Shown piece by piece: positions 33,697-44,572 of a DNA stretch of 64,000 nt. The stretch is from Fistulifera solaris (Eukaryota > Bacillariophyta > Bacillariophyceae > Naviculales > Stauroneidaceae): positions 496,001 through 560,000 of the forward strand of contig AP026147.1 in assembly GCA_030295235.1 (NCBI GenBank), given 5' to 3'. Below the pieces are notes generated by a model that was not told the DNA's origin, did no database searches, and saw nothing but the letters and a program-made list of their open reading frames with translations. Positions within the stretch are counted from its first letter, which is position 1, and each line of letters opens with the position of its first letter. The translations under genes were made by a program, and so were the position numbers.

Positions 33697-34021
33697 AACT
33701 AAAATGTTGTGATTTTTGATATGGTGATTTTTGATCGACAATCTATCATCGTCAGTCAGTCATTTCTCTTCAAATGATAGCATGGGGAGTTGAGTTCTTT
33801 GTAGTTGCATTGACGTTCCTAACTCATGCTTGTTCATCATCGCCTCGTTCATTCTTCTACTCGATCCTCCTTGAACTATCTTAGCGGTACCGTATCTTCA
33901 AGAGCAACCTCCGGGTACTTTCGTACACATTAGGGAATAGTGCACACAAAAGCAACGAGGGGAAATCCTATTCGAAAATTAATTCCGAATCTAAAATTTA
34001 TGATCTAATTGCTTCTTTATT
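33697..34021. other. Intergenic region
   Basis: About 0.33 kb between two same-strand genes. No features beyond the expected terminator and promoter were seen. Confidence 0.3.
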
Positions 34022-36562
34022 CTGGTGCATCTCGTTTTCTACAATGCGGATGCTTTCACAACAATTCGCACTCCGAAAACGAGCACCATCTTGTTCGAAG
34101 GACGAAATTCCTTCCTTCCCGATCTTTCCGATCTCGCGAAACCGTTGGAAGGATTGTTCGGTCCCAGCCGTACCGAGGATTCCACGACTTTGTCACCCGT
34201 GACATTTACATCGACACCGGAAGGACTGGTACTGCAAGCCAAACGCGTTTTCAACTCGGATCTGGGTTTACTCGATCCCTCGTTATTGGATGACGAACGA
34301 TTTCAATGGGTGAGCCCGACCGTCGACAAGCCTCTCGATAAGACAGATTATCTCGCCGCGGGTCGTTTCTTTGATTTGCGTGCGGCTTTTCCGGATCTCA
34401 ATTACCGCGCGCACGATTTTCGCGTCGATGAGGATGATGCGACCGTTCGATGCACGTGTCGGATTACGGGGACGATGCGGGGTTCCTTGCGTCTGCGGGA
34501 CGTGATCTTGTCCCCGACCGGAAAAACCATGATCTGTCCGCCCGAAGGATTCAGTATGACATTCGATCTGGAGTCTGGAAAGCTCATTAAACTCTGCACC
34601 GGCTTTGCGATGGATCGTTTGGTCGGTAATACGCAAGGGACGACGGGGGTTGTGGCTGCAGCCATCACGGGAGGTCAACCAATCTCCGATTGGGATATTT
34701 ATCCACCGGCTACGGTTTTGAAACGCTTTTTCGGTAGACCTGTCAAGCCACTGCCGGAAGTATCCAACTTTTGGCTCCGTTCCCTGAAACGGTCATGATA
34801 CAGCTGGCGAAAGGCATCATCGGGTCGAATATGGCCTCCGTCGACCCTTCCTTGTTAGCACAAAGCTTCACTTACATGACGCCTTCACTTGGACCCATCG
34901 GAAAGAAGGAATTTCTTGAAAATTATGCAAAAGAAGAATTTCAAGATGTTGATCCTCGCATCAGTAACTATCGTGTCGATCCATATGACCCAGAACGTGT
35001 CTGGGTGGATCTGAAACCCGTCGGTGCCGGTTACCAGGGTGCACCACAGGCCATGTCCTTCACGTTCGACGGTGATGGATTTTGTACAAGAATCACCGCC
35101 GGAGCCGTCTTGGATCCGACCATCGGAAATGGTGGTGGGCTGGGAGGACCGGAAGGTTTGAAATATGCCCGAGGCCAAGCTTCTAATCCGTTAACAACTC
35201 GACCTCTTCCTCGACTTTTGGCCCGCATGAAAAATGATGCGCTTGCTCCCTTGTCGGGTGTTGCACAGAAAGCATCAACGGTCCAAGCTGTAGTCTCGAC
35301 ACCGAATATCCCCGAGCCGCCTCAAGCGAAACGTCCACCAGCTGTCCCGCAAGAGAAACAATTAACACCCTTGGAAAAGCTATCGGCGTCGGTGGGTGGG
35401 TCAATCAATCTATCCAATCTGATCAAAGAGGAGAAAGTAGCTTCTCCAGCGGTGAAGAGTTCTTCTCCGCCAGTGAGCAAGTCGGTAAAGCCAAAATCGC
35501 CTCCGTCGAGCAAGTCATTGCCCGTGACCAGACCGCCACCCCCAAAATCCACACCGCAAGCCGCACGTCCTACGCCACCTCCTCCACCCAAGGCTACCGC
35601 ATCATCGCTGACGTTGCCATTAGGAAGTATCAACATTCGCACACCTCCAACTCCATCCTCTCCGAGCAAAGTTGCTAGCTCAATCACAAAGAACGCGGCC
35701 GAGAAAGCAGCCCAGGCGAAACAGGGACAAAAACGAAAAGAGGCCGCCGAAGCTGCCAAAAAACAGATGATGGCCAAGGCTGCGGAACAAGCTGCTCGAA
35801 AGAAAGAAGAGGCACGAAAATCAGAGGCAGCCAGAATAGAAATGGAGCAAAAGAAAGAAGCAGCCAGAAGGGCGAGTGAAGCCAAAGCAAAGCAAGAACA
35901 AGCCAAACGAGATCAGGAAGCTGCACGACTGGCGGCGGAAACCAAGGCCAAGACAGAAGCGGCGAAACGAGCTATGGAACAGCAAAAGCAAGCGGAAGCG
36001 CTGCAGAAGAAAAAAAGCGGCAGCAGCAAAAGAAATGGAGCAAAAGCTTCGTAAAGAGGAGTCGCTGACATCTTTAAACAAAGCGACATCCAGAGCCACA
36101 ATCAGCCTCTTCGGGCGTCAGGAAACTTCCGCAATCGCCGCACCAAAACGTGACTCACAACCAAGTAGGAGTGTTCAAGTTGATCAACAACGTCGGGATG
36201 CCGAAAAGGACAAGAAGGAACGGGAGGAAGCGGCTTTGGCAACTCTTGCGAAAGCTGCGTCTAGAGCCACAATTAACTTGCTTGGATTAAAAAACCTGGA
36301 CAACGAACAGTCACTGCCAAAACAAAAGGGATTACCGGCTAAACCACCAAAGAGACCGCCCTCCGCGAGCAAGGCACCCGCAGGGGTACCAACGCTTTCG
36401 CGATGGCGTGAAAATGCCGATGGTTCCGTAACAGGTAACGTATCGGGGTCGAGAAACTTTACGGATGGAGAAAAGATTACAACCAGCAAAATTGCGAGAG
36501 GCAATTTCGCCTCGGGTGAAATTGTCGTGACAGGTAGTGGCTCCAAGTATTATCTAAATTAA
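34022..36562 (+). CDS. Plastid-type protein with two SnoaL/NTF2-like domains and a long coiled coil
   Basis: About 845 aa. A hydrophobic leader (CFFILVHLVFYNADAF|TTIR) looks like a signal peptide with an ASAFAP-like site, but no in-frame ATG precedes it after the TGA at 34001, so the true start is unresolved. Two similar about 130 aa domains follow, each with LGLLDPSLLDDERFQWVSP / ASVDPSLLAQSFTYMTPS and a GYQGAPQAMSFTF-like strand, typical of SnoaL-like folds. Next come a Pro/Ser-rich linker, a Lys/Glu/Ala coiled coil and a C-terminal module (GSVTGNVSGSRNF...GEIVVTGSGSKYYLN). There are two frame breaks, both in homopolymers: T4 at 34769-34772 (one base short) and A7 at 36010-36016 (one base long). 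The role is unknown. Confidence 0.65.
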
Positions 36563-36670
36563 ATTAGTTGATGGCGTAAAGAGAGATGACGAGATTTGCT
36601 CAGGCATTATCGTGATTTCATTCGATTTACGCTCGCAGTAACGTTTCGTGTTTGAGAATTGACGGGCTGA

Positions 36671-39567
36671 CTAAGCCCGAACAAAAATGTCTTCCCAATC
36701 GTGAGCGTCTTTGCCATAGCCCCAAGTCATCACTTCATCCCAGTTCTCTACCTGTTGATATAGTGGAACTTGAGCCTGCTTCTTCAAGATAGTCTTTGCA
36801 ATGATTTGCTCAGCGAGGACATTTCCAACTACTCCAAGCCGCTCTTGAAGGCGTCCTATTGTTTTTATCTGCGCACCACGATTGCTAAGATCGCGTCCAT
36901 ATTCAACAACATCGACATCAATACCATTTGCAGCCAGACCGTCTCGAATACTCTCGTAGTACCGCCTTTTCTCGTCTATAAAAAGCTCCAACTCGAGTCT
37001 CTCTATGCGAATAGCATCTTTTTCGGTCGTATTTTCCAATAACCAGGCATTCTTTTGGACAGCAAGTTTGTAGGAGACAAAGGTTTCGATAATGCTACGT
37101 CTCCAGAGGATAATGGGGACGCTCTTTGCGCGTCCAAGACTCTTTATAAACTGGACTGGGCTCATAGACAGTTCGTCAAGATGCTCACGGAAAATTTTGA
37201 ACGCCACGACTGAATGTTCGGATGCCGATGGTATGCTACTTATGTACTTGATCCAGTCAGCTTGTCTCTTGTAGCGACTATTGAATACTTCCATAAGCTT
37301 TTGGTATGACAGTGACCAGGCGCTCCCACTTTCTCCTTTGAGGCGAGCAAAGAACCTCTGAGTGGTGCTGTAAGCCCATGTCTCGTCTCCACCGTCAATG
37401 TGCACTGGTAGGTTACATCCCTCATGCATTGCGTTTACACAGCGCCGAAGCAATCGTACCTGCTCGGCTTCATCATGAGTGTAAGGTTCCAGCATATTTC
37501 GAATATCTAATTGTTCTCCTGCACCATCCTGTAGCCCGTCGAGGATATTAAAGAACAGGTTCGATCCAGTACGTGGCTCTCCGAATACCACCAATAGTTC
37601 AGGTGATTTGACGGTTGCGTATGCGTGCGCGGGACACGCCCAAGGTGTCGAAGAATCCCGAAGGTCGGTGAGGCTTAGATGAGGAGTCGAGTTTTGTAGC
37701 CCGTCGCTCAATTGCTGTGGGAGGACAATTTAGTTGAGCACACGCTACGTTTTATAAAAATCGAAATTAAACTTACCGAATAGGTCATCACCATGAAGCA
37801 GTTCACGCCAACAATAAAGACAACACCAAAGGCACGCTGTTTTTGCTGGCTAAAAGACATGCACAACGTTTCGAGATGGTTGCAGTATTTGGTGATTAAG
37901 AAAGAGGAGTTCACCCAGTATAATCCGATGCAAATTATCATGTTCATCGCTCTGATGAAGATGTCAAACAGCCCGCAGCCATGAAGTCTTCCATCCAATG
38001 CGAACACGTATATAGTTTGATGAAAAGCCAAGCACAAACCAGCAAAAGCAGTTAAATCGTCGGTAGGACAAACTTTTATCTTTCGTGCGTTGGTTCTCTC
38101 GCAAATGTTGTTCTTCAGCCCCGCTTTAGGCGTCGTCAAGAATGTCGCATCATCAGAAAAGAAACCCTCCAAAACCGCCTTGACTTCGAATGCTGACATA
38201 CCGAAACGAAGTGCAAAGTATGGCAGAATGACGGTTAGGCGCAACAGACGTGACCACCAAAGGTTGTAATAGCCATTCTCGCCGGGGACCTTATTCGTAA
38301 GAGCGTGGAGCGCCGATGCAACAGGTTCAACAATAGCCGAAACGGAGACGGCCTTGACCATTAAAGAATCTATCTGATGGTAAACAAGATATGGATAGAC
38401 CATGAAAACCAATGCCGTCATAATCAATTGCAAAGGCCCACACAAATGCAAAAAGGCTTCCAGTTTGACCTGGAAAGGAGTATTCGGCGAGACCAAAACT
38501 TCCCCATAAAAGATCCACAGTACTTGAATAAACCCTTTTGTCCACCGCTGTTTTTGCTGAATGTGTGCTAGAAAATTCCCAGGTACTTCGAGCTGCTGAG
38601 GCGCAGTGCGAACGTAATGAAAATCGTATCCCGCGAGGTATGCCTTGTAAGAAAGAAGCAAATCTTCGGTGACCGTGTCCGAGCTGAAAAGACCGGCGGC
38701 TTGAATGGCCTCCTTTCTCCAAACTCCTCCAGTACCGTTAAAGCCAAATACGCCATGGGCACGATGGCGACCGACTTGCTCGACAACGTGATGAATATCC
38801 AATCCAAGAGCATCACACTCGGTCAGAAGGTTCTCGTGCGTATTGTAATAGCTCCAAGGGGTTTGAACGAGCCCGATATGATCGTTACTGACGCCGTTCG
38901 CGTCATAGAAATGCGGAACTGTTTTTCGAAGAAAGTCGGCGGTAATTTGATGATCGGCATCTAGATAAGCCACAAATTCGCCTTCAACAAAGGGAAAGTT
39001 GTGATTGAGATTGCCGGCCTTGTAACCAATGCGATTCGGTCGAGCGTGCCGCGAAACTGCAAAGCCCTTTTCTCTCCACCTGAGAACGCAATTCTCTATG
39101 ATGGTAATACTTTCCTTTTCGGTCGAGTCGTCACAGATTTGAACGCTTAATTTGTGTAGAGGCCAATCCAACTTACAGCAGCGCGAAATTGTTTCCTCCA
39201 CCACGTGTGCCTCATTGTAGGTGCATATTTGAACAGTGACATGAGGTTCCTTGCCCTGCAACAGATCTGGAGGACATGCATCGTCTGTAGATGGCTCGAA
39301 GTAGAAGCAGTAGATCGATACCAGCAAGTTCTTCCATCGAGAAAAGCTATAGAGCCATATCCCAGTTGATGCAGTGAAGAAGACGATCAGAAGAGGCAAA
39401 TGCCAGGGGTCGTTTTCGTGAAAAGGATGCAGCGAGATGAACATCGTTCCGCCCTCTTTTAAAATTGTATTTTGGTCTGAAGCCATTGGTTTCATTCGCC
39501 GACTAATCATTCTCATTTGTTGAGTTTGCGCAGTGATGTTGGTTAAATGGGTCGGAAAAGTGACCAT
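36671..39567 (-). CDS. Fusion of processive glycosyltransferase family 2 and a sulfotransferase
   Basis: Exon 1 (37777-39567) and exon 2 (36671-37714) are joined by a 62 bp intron with donor GTAAGT and acceptor tcccacag. Both phases are zero, giving one 944 aa chain. Residues about 110-400 are a GT2 cellulose-synthase-like/mannan-synthase-like domain: TYNE, DDSTE, DADH (203-206), TED (300-302) and QQKQRW (337-342). Membrane helices lie before it and after it, as in CSLA/CSLC-type polymerases of the Golgi. The C-terminal about 345 aa is a PAPS-dependent sulfotransferase: FGEPRTGSN (5'-phosphosulfate loop, about 644) and IILWRRSIIETFVSYKLA (3'-phosphate site). Polymer synthesis and sulfation on one chain would suit sulfated cell-wall mannan. 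The intron is strongly supported; the substrate is inferred. Confidence 0.85.
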
Positions 39568-40054
39568 CCGATCATTCCGATTGTTTTTGTGTTGTGTGCA
39601 TAAGATGGACGTGATGCGTGGCCTGTTAATTGTGAAACATATTTCTTAAGTGCAAGGGTCCCTCTCTTAGTCTTATTTCCTCTTTGATACGACAAAAGAA
39701 GGTCTGTCTTGACTATATCTCAGTCGATCTTAGCAAGCTCTTAGTACTGCAGTCCAGCTTTCGGTATGTCTCCCTTGTTAATATTTATAAAAAGTAAGAG
39801 CAGAAGAAGACGACGACAGCTCACTTCTCGCCCTCATCGTGTGTATACACACACGCTCTTTCGACCTTCGACTCCTCGTTTGTAACCCTTGAAAATCAAT
39901 CGAACGCGAGTACCAGTTTTGATCTATCATAAATACTTCGTAACTCGAAACGTAAAAATAGAATAAAACTTTTATTATAAAAAAAAAAAAAAGATGCAAC
40001 GCTTCAACAATGCCTGAGGAGTCCATTGCACTCCGTATAATCCTTGCGAAAATC
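39568..40054. other. Intergenic region, 5' side of the fusion gene
   Basis: No gene supported. It should carry the promoter of the minus-strand GT2-sulfotransferase gene. An A14 tract lies near 39979-39992. Confidence 0.35.
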
Positions 40055-40320
40055 TTATCCCTTATCCAGAAAGTCTGGGTAGGTGCTGTTTTCACCTCTC
40101 CAGAAAATCTGGGCAAGTTGTGTATTCAAGTCTCCAGAAAAAATGGGAATGTGTTGTTTTCATTTGCCCAGAAAATCTGGGAATGTGGTGTTTTTCTCCA
40201 GAATATCTGGGAATGTGGTGTTTTGAAGTTTCCAGAAAATCTTGTAAGTTGTGATTTCACGTATCCAGAAAATCAGGGGAAGTGCTATTTCCGCGTGCCC
40301 AGAATCAAGACTAAAAGTAG
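40055..40320. repeat. Array of CCCAGAAAATCTGGG palindromes
   Basis: About eight units spaced every 29-36 bp, each with a 15 bp palindrome CCCAGAaaaTCTGGG or a decayed form, separated by a linker like aagttgtgttttcac. Units near 40168 are intact; those toward 40300 are progressively degenerate. A single extra copy sits near 41055. Confidence 0.85.
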
Positions 40321-40426
40321 TCGTAAACTCCGAGCACCATCACTTTGGGACCACAGTACAGTACCGTACCAGGTATAACTACGGAAAACAACGTTTCGCA
40401 AAGCTCGTCGACATCATGTATAACGT

Positions 40427-40795
40427 CCACAAAAGTCTCTGTCTAACCCAAACCAGCAATTCCAGAATTTCTGGAACGTCCACAAAATCTCTGGCCGACC
40501 CAAACCAGCAATTCCAGAATTTCTGGAACGTGAATGAATCTCTGTGTGACTCAAATCACTGATTCCAGAATTTCTGGAACGTCCACAAAATCTCTGGCTG
40601 ACCCAAACCAACAATTCCAGAATTTCTGGAACGTGAATGAATCTCTGTGTGACTCAAATCACTGATTCCAGAATTTCTGGAACGTCCACAAAATCTCTGG
40701 CTGACCCAAACCAACAATTCCAGAATTTCTGGAACGTGAATGAATCTCTGTGTGACTCAAATCACTGATTCCAGAATTTCTGGAACGTCCTTAGT
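40427..40795. repeat. Minisatellite of TTCCAGAATTTCTGGAA units in an alternating dimer
   Basis: Seven units of 51-52 bp. Each ends in the perfect 17 bp palindrome TTCCAGAATTTCTGGAA (first at 40460-40476). The roughly 32 bp linkers alternate between two types (ccacaaaatctctggctgac and gaatgaatctctgtgtgact), giving a higher-order repeat of about 103 bp. Confidence 0.92.
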
Positions 40796-41285
40796 ATTAT
40801 GTGGTGTACTGTAACGCTGCTTTTTAACCTTTATTTCATTGCAACAACGATAAAGAAGCGTAAGAATTTTGGCTGACGAACGAATTATAGGCAGCATTGT
40901 CGCTCAAAGGATTATGGCTTCATGACTGAAACTACCAGGTATGATTAGTAGTTGATGTACACTTTCGACTACTGTATACTCCGTAGTAAATACATTTGTC
41001 GATATAATGAGTCAGACGGAAATTCTGACAGACAGGTCCTGTCATGTTTGCACGTTCCCAGAAAATCTGGGTATCGGTGTGCGTGCGCCTTGCGCCTCCG
41101 TCGTCACGCAACATCACTGCTCGCATAATAATAACCTGCAACTGCAACACTGTCGTCACTTGAATTTTTGAACTAAGCTTACTGTACCTGGTAATAAGCA
41201 TTCCAGTTGGTATCATTCACTTTATTGTTTGATTCCTTCGAGTCTTAATACGGGAACAAATTGGCGCATTGTGACGACCTTGACA
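40796..41285. other. Intergenic region before the acylphosphatase gene
   Basis: No gene recognised. Contains one isolated CCCAGAAAATCTGGG palindrome near 41055, a half copy of the GACTGAAA motif next to taccaggta near 40922-40942, and another tacctggta near 41187. Confidence 0.4.
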
Positions 41286-41811
41286 ATGAAACTTATCCAG
41301 CTTTTCCGAGCCACTATCGTTCTTTTCATGAGTGTTTGGCACATGTCATCGGCGTTTGTCATCTCACGGCATCCGACTCAAATGCTGGTAAAGCTATTAG
41401 CAGCGAGTGATAGTACATCAGCTGATGCCGATGAAATCATCGCACGGCGAATTCTCGTCACAGGAGATGTGCAGGGCGGTTATTATCGATCTTGTGTTCG
41501 AAACGAGGTGCGTCTAGAGTCTAGAAAAGAATGTCTTTTACTTTCCGACGAAACCAGGCAATTTCCTCAAAAATTCTTTCATTTCATCCTCTTAGGCCGG
41601 TCGCTTCCGAAGACTGGTGGGCAACATGACTCCCGTCGACGAAAAGAGCCGAGAAGCCGAAATCTATGTGGAAGGGAAGCGACGAATGGTAGAAGGCTTT
41701 GTACGATGGTGTCGGAAAAGTAATGTAGGACTCAGCCAGATCATTCAAGTCAAGGAAGTGAAGGAAGAAGAGCCCACGGGTCTTTATGAGGATTTTTATG
41801 TGCAGTCGTGA
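41286..41811 (+). CDS. Acylphosphatase-fold protein with plastid-type leader
   Basis: Two exons (41286-41507, 41596-41811) and an 88 bp GTGCGT...TTAG intron; 145 aa. The leader MKLIQLFRATIVLFMSVWHM...SSA|FVIS is a signal peptide with an ASAFAP-like site, suggesting plastid import. The body has the acylphosphatase signature: VTGDVQGGYYRSCVRNEA (family GxVQGVGFRxxxxxxA, active-site Arg kept) and LVGNMTPVDE (active-site Asn kept), then the VEGKRRMVEGFVRWC helix. The usual GVGF becomes GGYY. Acylphosphatases hydrolyse carboxyl phosphates such as 1,3-bisphosphoglycerate or carbamoyl phosphate. Upstream in-frame codons to 41229 exist, but Met 41286 gives the best leader. Confidence 0.78.
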
Positions 41812-42440
41812 TGCCAATGGCAAAATCGAAACCATCTAGAGGCTCCGAATGAACTGGACGGTCACGCAGACCTACTTATTCTATAGTTTAGTATCACAAA
41901 CAGCTACCCAGATAGAAAATAACAAGCTTCAATTCAATTGATAAAGCCTTTTACTTAGAGGAAATAGCAGCGCAAGAAACTAACACTCTGCTTGTGTCAC
42001 TGACTTGTGACTTTTGAGATGCCGCCATAGCATTTTCGCTCACGAGGAAAACCATCTGGCCGAGGGACTAAACAAGTTACCAGGTGTTGTCTATAGTACT
42101 GAAAGGAATAAGTGATGTTGACTGCTAGTTCGAGGCAACTCATTGGCTTGAGGCGATGCTAGCCGATTGGAGGGGGAAGTAGTTAGGGGCGCGATAAAGA
42201 GACAGTTAACCTCCACCCTAAACTATTCCATCGCGGTACACTTCTCTTGTCTGCTTCTGAATGCAACATGCAACATGCAACAAAACGCATCACATAGCAA
42301 TGAGCAGCTCTGCTCAATCACCGACTCGGTATCTGAACTTCTCCGCACCTTTTCGCAAATTGTCTCAATAGGAATGAAACAGGAGGAAATACCGCTGTGT
42401 GGCTTAAAAGTTCGTTAACCGACCGAAGAACAAAGAAAAA
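41812..42440. other. Intergenic region
   Basis: About 0.63 kb without a recognisable gene. An 83-codon frame at 42167-42418 has no family resemblance. The region should carry the POP4 promoter. Confidence 0.35.
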
Positions 42441-43196
42441 ATGGAGCGCCAAGACGCACCTGCTCCACTATTATTTCGTTCCACTTTGTACGCTCCGTTG
42501 GCGGCATACCAGCAAACACGCGTATCTCCTGCCGAATATACGCGAGCTTCAATCAAAGTGACGAAAGAGTTGCACGAAAGCAGTCTGTATAAGTTCCTGC
42601 AACATGTTTCCAATCATCACCACGCTAAACCCAATCAACTGCATGCTAAAAATACGGCCGGCAAGCCTCTGAAGGACTATGAGGATCGGATTCAACAAAG
42701 AGCGCTGAATTTAGTCGGAGGAGATTTTTACGGTAACGTCAAAGCAAAGTCGCAGCGTGCAAAAGCAGTCAAAAGGCGACGACCAGCGAAACAAAACTGT
42801 TCTTTCTCGCGATCGGCGGAAGCGACCGTCAAGTCCGATCACCTATTTATGGACAATTTGAATAAATTATGGAATGATTATGCTCAAAAGTGTGTGGTGG
42901 TTGGAACAGAAGTGGCAATAAACGATATGGAGTGGGTCGGGGCACTTGTTCGTATTGACGAATGTCCAGCGTTTCGCAACTGGAAAGGCTACAAGGGTAT
43001 CGTAGTTCAACACACAAGCAAGTCTTGGCACGTGTATATCAAAGGACAGAGAAAGAACAAGGCTCGAAAACAGATCAACAAGCTGTTGTATCTACCGAAA
43101 GACAATACAAAATTGGCAGCCCTGACATACAAGTCAACAGGAAATGATGACGAACGTCTCTGCACGGTGATCCGAATTGAAAACAATGCACGATAA
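42441..43196 (+). CDS. POP4: RNase P/MRP protein subunit POP4 (Rpp29)
   Basis: Intact 251 aa protein. The C-terminal half has the Rpp29 pattern: a helix LNKLWNDYAQKC, then a Sm-like beta barrel with VVGTEVAINDMEWVGALVRID, GYKGIVVQHTSKSWHVYIKG and the basic INKLLYLPKDN. The first half is basic and poorly conserved, with KRRRPAK as a possible nuclear or nucleolar signal. POP4 binds the RNase P and MRP RNAs and helps process pre-tRNA and pre-rRNA in the nucleus. The insertion of about 10 residues before GYKGIVVQ is unusual for the barrel. Family assignment is by motif order only. Confidence 0.75.
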   Translation: MERQDAPAPLLFRSTLYAPLAAYQQTRVSPAEYTRASIKVTKELHESSLYKFLQHVSNHHHAKPNQLHAKNTAGKPLKDYEDRIQQRALNLVGGDFYGNVKAKSQRAKAVKRRRPAKQNCSFSRSAEATVKSDHLFMDNLNKLWNDYAQKCVVVGTEVAINDMEWVGALVRIDECPAFRNWKGYKGIVVQHTSKSWHVYIKGQRKNKARKQINKLLYLPKDNTKLAALTYKSTGNDDERLCTVIRIENNAR

Positions 43197-43283
43197 ATAT
43201 AAATTCCAACCTTCCTTTCAAACAAACAAAAACGATTTCAACGAGTGCGTAGCTATGGCTCTGTTCAAAGTATGGCTTTCAAT

Positions 43284-43595
43284 TTAGAACTGGTGACCTG
43301 TTGGTGCAGCCTTCTGACCCAACTCGAAGTGCTTGGTTCGCTTAAGGCAAAGTTGCTTCTTCGTCTTGCATGTCTTGCATTCCAGACGGAGAACAATCTT
43401 ACGCGTAGTCTTGGCCTTCTTGTGGAAAACTGGCTTCGTTTGTCCACCGAAACCCATCTGCTTCGAGTCGTATCGGCGCTTTCCTTGAGCAAAGTTGGAG
43501 GCCTTACCAGCTTTGTATTGCGTCACCTTATGCACGGCATGCTTTTTGCATTTGCCGGCGCAATATGTTTTACGTTCCTTTGGTACATTCACCAT
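43284..43595 (-). CDS. RPL44: Large-subunit ribosomal protein eL42 (L44e/L36a)
   Basis: Complete 103 aa protein of the expected family length. It starts [19 protein letters not shown], has [17 protein letters not shown] and [17 protein letters not shown], and the second cysteine pair [11 protein letters not shown]; the four cysteines bind zinc. eL42 sits at the E site of the 60S subunit, near the CCA end of tRNA. The Pro in TKPVFHKK lies at the position known to set cycloheximide sensitivity in yeast (Pro gives sensitivity). Its tail converges on POP4, 87 bp apart. No intron is needed within the coding sequence. Confidence 0.97.
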   Translation of the reverse strand: MVNVPKERKTYCAGKCKKHAVHKVTQYKAGKASNFAQGKRRYDSKQMGFGGQTKPVFHKKAKTTRKIVLRLECKTCKTKKQLCLKRTKHFELGQKAAPTGHQF

Positions 43596-44572
43596 TTTTC
43601 ACTACAATGAAATAGTCGACAGGAGAGGCAAGCATTGAGAGAACATTTCCGTAAAATAACAAGCGATAGTCTACTTCCTCATGACTCGTTTCCGCTTCAC
43701 ACTACACCGATTAAGTCAATCATTCATTCACTTACATTGATAAACACCTCAACACAATGACTTGAAAGAAGACAGCGCGATCAAGTTGCTTATTGCCTGC
43801 TGTTGAGACGCAACATCGCGAGACGGAAAAAGTTGATAGTAGAGCGGTAAACGGTACAGGGAAATTCTGAGTCTTGGGTTTCTAGTCACGAAAGGACTTT
43901 TCTACATTTCACCCAAGAGTGAATGAACAGATTTAACATCATTCAATTCGCCTAACTCATGCGTACAGCATCATCAACAATATTTTCTAGGCGAATTGAA
44001 TAATGGCGTCTTAACATAGATGAAGCAAAAGCAGTTGTTTTCACATAGTTTTTCGATGGAATAATTATTCAGTCGACCATTATCCGGGACTGAAGAGAAT
44101 CGAGTCGTCAGAATCCACGAAAACTACTTTTCTTCCCGTTTACCGTTATTTAGATTCATGCTCTAGAGGTACCGGTACCGTACCTGGTACTCCTACTTTA
44201 GTAACCATTTACGTAACTTCCATGATATAATGTTTAACTAAATTGTTAACCAATTCCTTTACCGTAGAATCACCAACAAAGACTGATAAAATACATCCGT
44301 TTCACAGAAGATTTTGTTATGTAGGAGCCTGAGTAGAGCAGCTTGCGTCTAGAGATAAGAGAACTAGACAAGAGAGTCCAGACCTAGAGAGCAATACAAT
44401 TCATGAATTACTAAAACATACATTTATCTACTAAATCCACTTCAACCGATATTCACGGGAACTTATAAAGCGATCAATGAATCAATTATACAGAGGAGTG
44501 CACGTGACTCGACAACTCCGCCACTCTGAGCGAAAACAAGTGTTTTGCCACTCAGTAGACAGTCTTTCCCCA
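43596..44572. other. Intergenic region
   Basis: About 1 kb without a recognisable gene. Near 44168-44193 a cluster of overlapping KpnI-like palindromes is seen (ggtaccggtaccgtacctgg). The part next to 43596 should be the eL42 promoter. Confidence 0.4.

Noticed and set aside
35322-35906. 194-codon minus-strand frame
   Set aside because: Complement of the Pro/Ala-rich linker and coiled coil of the SnoaL-like gene; the hydrophobic look comes from reading the Lys/Glu/Ala codons backwards.
40427-40795. CRISPR-like regular spacing of a palindromic repeat
   Set aside because: The linkers are not unique: they alternate between two types and repeat nearly exactly. The gene content is that of a eukaryotic nucleus and no cas gene is present. 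It is a minisatellite.
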